DNA of 57,917 bases from NCBI GenBank assembly GCA_947176765.1, contig CAMWRX010000009.1:1-57917 (forward strand). The letters run 5' to 3'. Source of the stretch: an uncultured bacterium (GTDB lineage: Bacteria > Bacillota > Clostridia > Oscillospirales > Oscillospiraceae). The translations under genes and the position numbers were made by a program. The notes beneath the pieces were generated by a model. That model was not told the DNA's origin, did not search any database, and was given only the letters and a program-made list of their open reading frames with translations. Shown here in pieces: positions 26,099-34,025 of this stretch (its first letter is position 1; each line of letters starts with the position of its first letter).

Positions 26099-29000
26099 TC
26101 AGTCCCAGTTGGTAGTGATGGTGGGCCGTTCTGCACTGCCTGCGGTCTGCCCCCCGGGTACCGTGACCGTGATCGTCAGGTATCTTACCCCGTTGGCGCC
26201 GCCATTGCCCGCCTTGTCCGCCACCTCATATCCATCGGATCCCCCTACCTGGAGAGTCCATGGCCCCGGCGTCAACACCTGGCCGGTTGGAACCGTGAAT
26301 TCGATACGGGTGATCGAGGTGGTTGTCTGCGCCGCCGGATGAATCGTATGTGCCGTAGTGGCAACAGGCACCAGCCGGTTTACGCCACTCGTCAACTGCG
26401 GCACCGAGACCCAGGTACCCGCCTTGTCCAGATCCAGTTGATTGCTGTGAACCTGATTGAGCAATTGACAGGTGTCGATCGGGTGGATGGTATTGCCATA
26501 GTAGGCAAATATCGGCTCAGTGAACTGGATAACGAACGTCGATCCGGCCGCTACGTTGCCGGCAGCATTCCATTCAAAGTCGGTCCAGCCGCTGTTCTGG
26601 ATCTTGGGCGGCGTATTGTCGCTCACCGACAGGGGGGCCCAGGCCCGGAAGGCCGGCTGGGAGCTCTTGCCGTCCGTCGACTCAGCCATAGCCACGATGG
26701 TATAGGTGAATGTGGAGTTCATATTGGTGCCGTTACAGCTGGTTCGATCTCCGGGGCCTCTCCTGGTCTCGCAGTTGAACTGGTTGCCCGACCCGGTAAT
26801 CGTGTACGGGTAGCCTCGGGTGGCGGTACTCCAGATATAGTCGCTATTACCGCTGCCTGCCGCTTGGTTCCTGATAATATCTGCGAAGTGATCCTTTCCC
26901 TGTGTCGAGGGTATGGCAAAGATGTCGAACACGCTGCCCACGTATTCCCTGGTGCTGCCCACCACCTGATAGCATTTTGTGGTCATGGCATCCAGCACGG
27001 TCATTGTCGCGGCGGAAACGCCCGTGGGGAACGCGAATTCATATCCGTCCGAATTCCCACCGGCGGCGGCTTTCTCCCAATCATTCTCCGCGTAGCCGTT
27101 GAAGGGATTCCTGAAGTCGCCCTGAGTGCCCAGCATCACGAAGAAGTGCATATTGGCCGTCCCTTTGGTTTCGGCGGTGACCATTGCGCCGGAGCCGGAC
27201 AGGTCGAAGTACGGGCGGGAGGCCATCTCTGTGGTGAAGCGGTAGCAGTACGCCGTTTTGTCAAATACATTGGAGTCGTTCTCGGTGATCATACACAGCA
27301 GATACACCGTGTTGGGATTCAGATTCTGGATGGTGAAGGTCGGCATATCCCTCGTGGTCAACCACTGGTTGGTCTGGGTGGGCACCTGGCCGTACTGAAC
27401 CCCCGCCCAGGGCACGGTGGCCTCCCCAGTAATCAGCTTCCACATCTCACCATCGTTCACCAGGCGGCTCGTCACCCGCAGCTCATCCACCACGGTGGAA
27501 GTACCCTTGTTCCACGCCTTATCGTGGTACATGATCGGGATATCTTTCAGCGGGATGGGGGCCGTTTGGGTTGCCGTATCCAGTGCGGCGGGCGTATAGT
27601 TGGTGACTGTCTGCACTTTCTCGTCGGTGAGGGTGCCGTTGTAGTCATTCTCTGTTCCCCTCAGGCCGCTCAGGGGCATCAGCATCCAGTAGACCCGCCC
27701 TTTGGCATCCAGGTTCAGGGTGATATCCACGGTGGTGTCATAAGTATCGATAGAGGGGAAGCCGCGGCTCGTCTGGATCTTAGGCGCTTTCTGATAGGGG
27801 AAGGGGTTCTCCATGTCCAGGTGCCTGACGCTGGTGTGGGACACATCGTAGCCGATTTCCTGGACATCGGCGGTCTCCCCGATCCACTTCTCATAGGTGG
27901 AGTCGTTGCCCTGTTTGGCCGCGCCGGATCCGGTGGACGACAGCTCCTTCTGTGTACCCGCGATGGCGTAGATCTTCATGGTCACCGGGCCGCTCCACAC
28001 GCTGCGGTCGCTCTCACCGCCGAGCACATCCACATGGATGGCGTACTCCATGGCCTCCATCTTGTTCACGAACGCGAATCTGCCCGGCTGGGTCGCTGTC
28101 AGGTCGGCGTTGTTGAACGTGACCGACGAGTTGACATTGTCCACATCGTTGAACCACCAGGCCAGGCTCTTGTACACCCACTGGTTCTGCTGGATGCCCA
28201 CGTTCTCCAGCTTCATCTGTCCCACTTCCGACCAATTGCCGCCGGCCGGGCGGGAGTAGAGCGTGAAGGTCATGGAGGTGTCCGAGCCGATCAGCAGGTC
28301 GCTGTACCAGGTGTCGGCCATCTGGCTTACGTTATCCGGGGTCACGGTAAAGTTGTAGTCGATTGCCACGGGGCTGCCGCCGACCTGGATTTCCGTCTCG
28401 CTCCGCCACTCCAGCCGCACCTTGCCGAAGGCCACGGTGAACGCGGGGGGCTCCTTGGTGCGGTCGATGTCCAGCGGATTGACCTGCATAGAGGCGTCCC
28501 GGATGTCCTTCATCTCGAAGTGATAGGTGGCGCCGCTCTGGAGGTTCAGGGCGCTGGTGGGCAGTACATTCCCATCCTCGTCCTTCACCGTGGGGAAGAG
28601 GATTTTCAGGGTGCCGTCGGTGGTGGGCTCGATCTCGGCGTAGCCGTAGTTGATGACCCAGTTGCCGACCGCCTTGGTGGGCTGGACGACGTTTTCCCCC
28701 TCAGGCTTCCTGTAGCTGTCGCAGGAGGGCGCTTCCTCCACACGGACGCTCTGGGCGGGGATGTATCCCATGCACAGCGGCATATAGGCATGCAGGGCTT
28801 CACCCCACGCGGTGCGGGCTCTCGCCTCCGCCTCCTTGTCCCCGTCTGTGACAGCCTTCTCCACTGCCTCATACAGCTTGCGGAAGCTCTCCTTGGCAGT
28901 CGCGCCTCCCTGGATGTTCTCAGAGAACACCAGCCGGATGGCACTGTCGGCCACAGGGCTTCTCGGGTCGCTGCTGTCCGGGATGGTGAACTCCTGGCGC

Positions 29001-31438
29001 AGCAGCTTGGGGGCGGTCCTGTCCACCGTGTGCACGGTGGCCTTCTCCACCTTGGAGTAGTTGCCCGCCGCGTCCTTCGCCACCATGTATATGACGTACG
29101 AGGAGGTGTTGGTCTTGGCGCTGTCCAGGCCGGTCGCCCTGATGAGCACTTCCGCATTGACTTGAGCGGCGCCGACCCTCACATTGCTGGCCTTGAGGGG
29201 ATTGCCCTTGGCGCTGGTCATGCCGATCTTGATCTGGAGCGTCTTGTCGTTGGGATCGAACGCACCGCCCACGTCCCGCTCCTCGAAAGCGGCCTCATAC
29301 TGCTCACCCTCAGGGATGATGGTCCAATAGACAGTGGATGCCTCGTCCACCGTGACGTTCATCTCAACGGTGGTCTCAGTGGCAGTGCCCTCCCGGGTTC
29401 TGGTGATGACCGGGGCGCGCTCGTCCGGGGTCTTGAACGGGACAGAGTACACCCGGGAGCTCTTGGCTCCGTCGTAGTCGGTGAGCCACAGGTAGGCCAC
29501 ATAATCGGTCTCCTGATCCAACGGACGGTCGTTCACATTGACGGTGATGTTGGTGTTCTTCATCACATCCCGCATACCGTAACCCAGATTGCCGCGCACG
29601 GCGTTGGCCTTGAACTCCGCGGCGGTGGGGGCGGTGGCTCCCTTGGGCAGCAGCGCGTAATAGAGCAGGCAGCTCTTGTTGGGCATACCGGTGACCTGTG
29701 CCACCTCGGTGGTGTTCCTGGAGATCTTGGGGCCGGATGTAAAGGCGGGCGTCGTTCCGTCCGGAGTGCTAAAGGCGGTGACCTTCACAGGGCTATGGGT
29801 GCCCCGGTTATCCACAAAGACGGCGCTGACATAGTAGGAGCCGGCCTGGGTCAGTCCGGTGAGGGAGGGCGCTTTGACCTCGGTTTTGCTGGAGGTTATT
29901 TTGACGGAGCCGGACTTGAGGATCTTTCCGCCATAGACAGGCGGCTCGATCAGGTCATCCTCGCTCACCGAGCCGTCGGACACGGCGGTGACCGCCCAGT
30001 AGACCGTGCCCGCCTTATTGGTGCTGAACACCAGTTCGGCGGAGTTGGGGGCGATGTTCTTCACCTTGGGATAGCCCGCCAGCAGCCTGGGGTCGGCGGA
30101 GGATTCGGCGGCCTGGGCGCTGTTCATGGTGGAGCCGTTGATGTCGGAGGTGATGCCCGGACGGATGGTGATGTCGTCGGGGAGCTGCTCCACAGTGGTG
30201 CCCGCGGCGCCCACGTTCAGGTTCTTGATGTCACCCTCGCCGGTGACCTTGGTGGCCACGTCCAGGTTCAGGCTGTCCACCTGGGCGTCGCCGTCCACAA
30301 GGACAGAGGAGTTGGTGGCGTGCTCGTCTATGGTGATCTTATTGGCGGAACCCTGCACCACCTGGAGTTCGGAGTTGGGGGTCTTGTTCCACACTTCCTT
30401 CACGTTGCCCGCCAACTGGAGCAGACCGCCGCCGTCCTGAATAATCATGCCCAGCCCGTTAAAGCCGGGCAGAGAGGAATCGTCCACATAGGCGTTGGTG
30501 CGCACGGTGGTGGTGCCGATGTCAGTGATACCCTCGGCCCGGAGGGTGACAAACTGGTTGCTGATGCTGTCCACACTCATGGACTTGGCCGTCACGTTGC
30601 GCAGGGTGACGCTGCTCTGGGAGGAGTGGCTCTCGCCGCCGCCGCTGACGATGATCTCACCCAGCACGTTGACGTTCTCCAGCACCACATCGCCCAGGTC
30701 GATGCCGCCGGTGAGATAGAGGTTGCCGGCGATGGTGCCGTTTCTCAGCGTCACCCCGGCGGTATTGACGGTGACGTTGCCGTACACGTCGCCCAGAGTA
30801 TGCTCACCCTCGGTGTTGACCATGGTGCCGATGGCCTTCACCAGCATGGAGGCCACCTCGCCCCGGGTGATGTTCTGCTTTGGCTTGAAGCTGCCGTCCG
30901 AATATCCGCCGATGATGCCCATGTCGGCGGCGGCGCCCACCAGACCCCGGCTCCACTCGCTGAGGGAGCGGCTGTCTCTGAACTGGAGCCCCTCGCCCAC
31001 GTTTTCCTGGAGCATCATGTTCCGGGTCAGCATCACAGCGGCCATCTCCCGGGTCAGGTTGGCCCTGGGAAGGGCATAGCCGGAAGCGCCCTTGAAATAG
31101 CCCATATTATAGGCAATGTTGATGTCTTGATAATACCAATCACTGGTCCGCACGTCCGGGAACGGCATTTCGCCTAGGCTTTTGTAGCCGTAGGCGCGGT
31201 TCATCATGGCGACGAACTCCGCCCGCGTGATGGGGCGCTCCAGAGCCAGGTTGCCGTTGTCGCCCCGCATGACGCCCCACTCCACCAGCTTCTGGGCGTA
31301 GGGCATGGCCCAGTGGGCGGCCTGGACGGGGAGTACCGTCCCCGGCAGCAGGGCAAGGATCAGCGCCAGGGACAGGATGCCAGACAGCCCCCGGCGCAGC
31401 CAGTTTCGGATCGTAGATTTCTTGGGTTGCTTGCTCAT
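26099..31438 (-). CDS. Giant SLH surface protein with beta-helix and FN3/Ig-like domains
   Basis: This 1,779-aa protein has a signal peptide (MSKQPKKSTIRNWLRRGLSG, cleavage near PVQA). Three SLH modules at about 42-210 follow (HWAMPYAQKLVEWGVMRGDN; FPDVRTSDWYYQDINIAYNM; RDSRSLSEWSRGLVGAAADM). Next comes a repetitive beta-helix-like segment, about 215-360 (GDVYGNVTVNTAGVTLRNGT). The remainder is a string of fibronectin-III/Ig-like modules, several built round a (V/L)YW or YY strand such as AGTVYWAVTAV, STVYWTIIPEG and GRVYWMLMPLSG. ATG 31438 is taken because AAAGGA lies upstream and the signal peptide starts there. Probably an S-layer-associated fibre. Confidence 0.85.
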   Translation of the reverse strand: MSKQPKKSTIRNWLRRGLSGILSLALILALLPGTVLPVQAAHWAMPYAQKLVEWGVMRGDNGNLALERPITRAEFVAMMNRAYGYKSLGEMPFPDVRTSDWYYQDINIAYNMGYFKGASGYALPRANLTREMAAVMLTRNMMLQENVGEGLQFRDSRSLSEWSRGLVGAAADMGIIGGYSDGSFKPKQNITRGEVASMLVKAIGTMVNTEGEHTLGDVYGNVTVNTAGVTLRNGTIAGNLYLTGGIDLGDVVLENVNVLGEIIVSGGGESHSSQSSVTLRNVTAKSMSVDSISNQFVTLRAEGITDIGTTTVRTNAYVDDSSLPGFNGLGMIIQDGGGLLQLAGNVKEVWNKTPNSELQVVQGSANKITIDEHATNSSVLVDGDAQVDSLNLDVATKVTGEGDIKNLNVGAAGTTVEQLPDDITIRPGITSDINGSTMNSAQAAESSADPRLLAGYPKVKNIAPNSAELVFSTNKAGTVYWAVTAVSDGSVSEDDLIEPPVYGGKILKSGSVKITSSKTEVKAPSLTGLTQAGSYYVSAVFVDNRGTHSPVKVTAFSTPDGTTPAFTSGPKISRNTTEVAQVTGMPNKSCLLYYALLPKGATAPTAAEFKANAVRGNLGYGMRDVMKNTNITVNVNDRPLDQETDYVAYLWLTDYDGAKSSRVYSVPFKTPDERAPVITRTREGTATETTVEMNVTVDEASTVYWTIIPEGEQYEAAFEERDVGGAFDPNDKTLQIKIGMTSAKGNPLKASNVRVGAAQVNAEVLIRATGLDSAKTNTSSYVIYMVAKDAAGNYSKVEKATVHTVDRTAPKLLRQEFTIPDSSDPRSPVADSAIRLVFSENIQGGATAKESFRKLYEAVEKAVTDGDKEAEARARTAWGEALHAYMPLCMGYIPAQSVRVEEAPSCDSYRKPEGENVVQPTKAVGNWVINYGYAEIEPTTDGTLKILFPTVKDEDGNVLPTSALNLQSGATYHFEMKDIRDASMQVNPLDIDRTKEPPAFTVAFGKVRLEWRSETEIQVGGSPVAIDYNFTVTPDNVSQMADTWYSDLLIGSDTSMTFTLYSRPAGGNWSEVGQMKLENVGIQQNQWVYKSLAWWFNDVDNVNSSVTFNNADLTATQPGRFAFVNKMEAMEYAIHVDVLGGESDRSVWSGPVTMKIYAIAGTQKELSSTGSGAAKQGNDSTYEKWIGETADVQEIGYDVSHTSVRHLDMENPFPYQKAPKIQTSRGFPSIDTYDTTVDITLNLDAKGRVYWMLMPLSGLRGTENDYNGTLTDEKVQTVTNYTPAALDTATQTAPIPLKDIPIMYHDKAWNKGTSTVVDELRVTSRLVNDGEMWKLITGEATVPWAGVQYGQVPTQTNQWLTTRDMPTFTIQNLNPNTVYLLCMITENDSNVFDKTAYCYRFTTEMASRPYFDLSGSGAMVTAETKGTANMHFFVMLGTQGDFRNPFNGYAENDWEKAAAGGNSDGYEFAFPTGVSAATMTVLDAMTTKCYQVVGSTREYVGSVFDIFAIPSTQGKDHFADIIRNQAAGSGNSDYIWSTATRGYPYTITGSGNQFNCETRRGPGDRTSCNGTNMNSTFTYTIVAMAESTDGKSSQPAFRAWAPLSVSDNTPPKIQNSGWTDFEWNAAGNVAAGSTFVIQFTEPIFAYYGNTIHPIDTCQLLNQVHSNQLDLDKAGTWVSVPQLTSGVNRLVPVATTAHTIHPAAQTTTSITRIEFTVPTGQVLTPGPWTLQVGGSDGYEVADKAGNGGANGVRYLTITVTVPGGQTAGSAERPTITTNWD

Positions 31439-31514
31439 GAATGTGACCGTTCCTTTCCGGCGCGGCGGAGCGCGCCTATCCGTGTCTGCTGTTGATCTAT
31501 TGTGAAAGGGAAGC

Positions 31515-31535
31515 CGGACGGATCGGCTCCGTCCG
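31515..31535 (-). terminator. Short hairpin between the PilZ gene and the giant SLH gene
   Basis: CGGACGGA (31515-31522) and TCCGTCCG (31528-31535) form an 8-bp stem with a 5-base loop in the 107-base gap. It has no U-tract on the minus strand, so it is a weak candidate for a pause, processing or partial termination site. Confidence 0.35.
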
Positions 31536-31545
31536 ACCGTCCCCA

Positions 31546-32154
31546 TTAAGCGTCGTATTCAGACGGCTTGGGCCTGCCCCGCAGCTGGAGGTTAAACACC
31601 GCCTCCCGCAGCAGCGTCTCCTCATCGTTGCACAAGTCCACAAACTTGGCGGCGTACAGGATGTCCGAGCGCTCGGTGGGGCGCATCCGCAGAAGCTCGC
31701 ACTGCACCACCAGCGGCTGGCTGGTCACAGGGATAACAACTTCCAGCCGCTCCCCAATCTGGAGGCTGTTGTCGGTGAAGAAGGCGATGCCGCCGCAGCT
31801 CAGGTCGTTGGACTCCACGACCCGCCGCCCCCTCCAGCGGCCGCTGACAGGGTAGATAAAGCTTTTGAACCGGACGATCACCCGCAGGTTCTTGCGCATA
31901 TCCCCGGCCTCGGGGGTGAGCTTGGTGACCTCCAGCTGGATCATATCGTTGCGGCTGCGCACAATGATGCCCTCATAGGAGGGCCCGGTGTCCATGATGG
32001 ACAGCAGTTTCAGCCGCTTGTGCTCCAAAATCTCGTCGATCTTGCCGTCCTCCACCTGGATCTGCCAGAACGGGCCGTCTGTTTTCCCCTGGATGCGCCC
32101 CCTGGCAATGGGGTTATTCTTGCTGTCCAGCATCAGATATAAAGTCTGCTCCAT
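31546..32154 (-). CDS. PilZ-domain c-di-GMP receptor, YcgR-like (second copy)
   Basis: This 202-aa protein has an N-terminal YcgR-like beta domain (1-90) and a C-terminal PilZ domain with RxxxR as MRKNLRV and DxSxxG as NDLSCGGIAFF. Both c-di-GMP motifs are intact. ATG 32154 has 8 bases from AGGAG. An in-frame ATG at 32160 that overlaps the upstream stop as ATGA is an equally possible start with poorer spacing. It follows the FhlB-like gene directly, so it is likely part of a flagellar regulatory operon. Sequence similarity to the first PilZ copy is limited outside the motifs. Confidence 0.87.
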   Translation of the reverse strand: MEQTLYLMLDSKNNPIARGRIQGKTDGPFWQIQVEDGKIDEILEHKRLKLLSIMDTGPSYEGIIVRSRNDMIQLEVTKLTPEAGDMRKNLRVIVRFKSFIYPVSGRWRGRRVVESNDLSCGGIAFFTDNSLQIGERLEVVIPVTSQPLVVQCELLRMRPTERSDILYAAKFVDLCNDEETLLREAVFNLQLRGRPKPSEYDA

Positions 32155-32156
32155 CC

Positions 32157-32507
32157 TCATCTCTCCTGTTCCGCCTGATCGCCGCCGCCCGCGGCCTGGG
32201 GCGCCGGCTTGGGTTTGGCGCCCTCCTCAACCTTATTGGGATCGAAGTGCAAAAAGTACACATAGATCTCCACAATGGCCCTGTACAGCTCCTCGGGGAT
32301 CTCCTGGCCCAGCTTCAACTGGGTGAGGATGGTGGCCAGGGAGTTGTCCTCATAGATGGGCACGCCGCTGTCGGCGGCCACCTCCACGATCTTTTCCGCC
32401 ATATATCCCATGCCGGAGGCCACGATCACCGGCGCGTTGTTCCCCGCCTCGTATTGGAGGGCCACCGCCTTCTTGGACGGATTCCGCCTGCCGTCATACC
32501 TTGACAT
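32157..32507 (-). CDS. FhlB-like protein (YlqH type, stand-alone FlhB C-terminal domain)
   Basis: This 116-aa protein resembles the cytoplasmic C-terminal domain of the flagellar export-gate protein FlhB without its membrane part. NPSKKAVALQYEAGNNAPVI corresponds to the region after the FlhB NPTH cleavage site, and VPIYEDNSLATILTQL with EIPEELYRAIVEIYVYF is the conserved tail. Stand-alone homologues can substitute for the FlhB C-domain in substrate switching. ATG 32507 overlaps the end of the FliK-like gene by 14 bases. Pairing with a FliK-like protein fits the known functional partnership. Confidence 0.85.
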   Translation of the reverse strand: MSRYDGRRNPSKKAVALQYEAGNNAPVIVASGMGYMAEKIVEVAADSGVPIYEDNSLATILTQLKLGQEIPEELYRAIVEIYVYFLHFDPNKVEEGAKPKPAPQAAGGGDQAEQER

Positions 32508-33921
32508 TGACACTGTTCTTCCCTTCAAAAATTTTGGGGAACACCTCGGTCAGCGTGATCGGGCGCTCCATTTTCCGCACGCTGATCCCGGCGGGGGTCA
32601 GCTCGTTGCGCGTCAGGATCTGGGAGATGGTCTGCTCCACCTGCTTGGAGAAGGGGGCCACCGTCTCGGGGCAGGCCACCATGACGTCCACCTCCCGCTC
32701 CCGGTTGGTGAGCACCACATCGAACAGGCCCACGTTCTGCACATCTATTTTAAAGAGGAACCTCATGCATTTCTCGCCTTGGCCCTTGCCGCCCTTCTTC
32801 TCCTCCGCGTCGGCGTCCACCCACAGCTCGGAAAACAGCATCTTCCCGTCCATCTCCAGCGGGATCAAGAAGTGGGCCAAGGGCATATACACGCTCTCGT
32901 TGATGAGGATGGAGGACACCAGGTTGCGGAACACCTCCTGCACCTCGGCGCTGCCCTCTCCCCGCAGGGCCCGGGCGGCGGCGGCGGCCAAATGATCGGC
33001 AAACTGGGTGGCGGAGGACATCTTTGCCTGACTGCTCTGGAGCAGCTTCAGCAGGGCAGGGCCGTCGATGTTTCCCAGCATCCCCTTCAGTGTACCATAT
33101 CCGGTGAGCTGATGGAAGGCCTCCTGGAGCTTATCTTCCGAACCGTTTTCGTACCGGGCCAGATCCAGCGCCAGCAGGCTGATCAGCTCCCGGGGGGTGC
33201 CCAGGTCGTGGGTCTGGCTGACGTAGGAGGACATGAGGGGGAACACCTGCTGCTGCAAAAGGTTGATGTTCCCCTGCCGGTCTCCGGCGGCGATGCCGTT
33301 TTCCAGCTGGGCCAGCAGCTGGCGCAATTGATCCCCCCAGCTGGCGGGCATGGCGTTGGCCATATTGGCCAGGTTGCGCAGCAGGTTGCCCTCCAGATGG
33401 CCGGTGGAGGAGTAGTCGCTGTAGTTCTTCAAAAAATTCAGAATATCCAGCCGGACCCCGTCCGCGTCCGCCCGGGCATAGGCGTTTCGCAGCAGGGCGA
33501 ACAGCGCCCCGCCGAACCGGGTTCCCGCCTTCATCTGGGCGCTGAGGAACTGGAGCAACTGGCCCTCGTCCATCTTCAGCATCTCCATCGCCTGGGACAT
33601 CTCCTCGGCGATGCCCTCGCTCATGCCCGAGACCACCGACGTCCCCTCCCGGAGCATCAGGCGGGACAGGGTGCCCGTCAAGTCCTGGGTCTGGCGCAGC
33701 TGCTGGATAAAGGTCTGGAAGTTGGAGTCGTACCGGACCTGCCCGCCGGCCTGGCTGGCATCCTGCTGCTCGGTACGGTTGTCCGCCCCCGTCACCCGGG
33801 AGGGATCAGGGATGTTCTGAACCTGAGTATTGTTCGGGGAGATGGGAATGTTGCGGTTGGTAATGCTATTCGTATTGTCATGACCCGGTATCGGGTTGGT
33901 CACTCCCAAAAGATCAGGCAT
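32494..33921 (-). CDS. FliK-like flagellar hook-length-control-type protein (YlqG position)
   Basis: This 475-aa protein has a low-complexity N-terminus that opens MPDLLGVTNPIPGHD and a long helical middle. Its C-terminal domain has HFLIPLEMDGKMLFSELWVD and VLTNREREVDVMVACPE, the pattern of the FliK C-terminal domain that contacts FlhB. The overlap with the FhlB-like gene strengthens this, since ylqG-ylqH is a conserved Firmicutes pair. Direct similarity to classical FliK is weak, so hook-length control is not proven. AGGGGTG precedes ATG 33921. It is divergent from cheA. Confidence 0.65.
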   Translation of the reverse strand: MPDLLGVTNPIPGHDNTNSITNRNIPISPNNTQVQNIPDPSRVTGADNRTEQQDASQAGGQVRYDSNFQTFIQQLRQTQDLTGTLSRLMLREGTSVVSGMSEGIAEEMSQAMEMLKMDEGQLLQFLSAQMKAGTRFGGALFALLRNAYARADADGVRLDILNFLKNYSDYSSTGHLEGNLLRNLANMANAMPASWGDQLRQLLAQLENGIAAGDRQGNINLLQQQVFPLMSSYVSQTHDLGTPRELISLLALDLARYENGSEDKLQEAFHQLTGYGTLKGMLGNIDGPALLKLLQSSQAKMSSATQFADHLAAAAARALRGEGSAEVQEVFRNLVSSILINESVYMPLAHFLIPLEMDGKMLFSELWVDADAEEKKGGKGQGEKCMRFLFKIDVQNVGLFDVVLTNREREVDVMVACPETVAPFSKQVEQTISQILTRNELTPAGISVRKMERPITLTEVFPKIFEGKNSVNVKV

Positions 33922-33959
33922 TTTTTCACACCCCTGAGATAAAACTTAGAAAACCTACT

Positions 33960-33986
33960 TAATTTTCACCCGCGTCCTGCCGATAA
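33960..33986 (+). promoter_or_regulatory. Sigma-D (sigma-28)-type promoter of cheA
   Basis: TAAT (33960-33963), 15 bases, GCCGATAA (33979-33986). The B. subtilis sigma-D consensus is TAAA, N15, GCCGATAA, so the -10 octamer is perfect. It lies 39 bases before cheA. Confidence 0.85.
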
Positions 33987-34025
33987 TAGTAAAGATAAAA
34001 GATATTTACTGAGGTGGTGCTTTTT

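Noticed and set aside
26027-31177. A 1,716-codon open frame on the plus strand.
   Set aside because: It lies wholly antisense to the giant SLH gene, which has a signal peptide, SLH modules and coherent domains. The opposite frame is open because of strong third-position G/C bias; its translation is His/Gly/Arg-rich without any domain.
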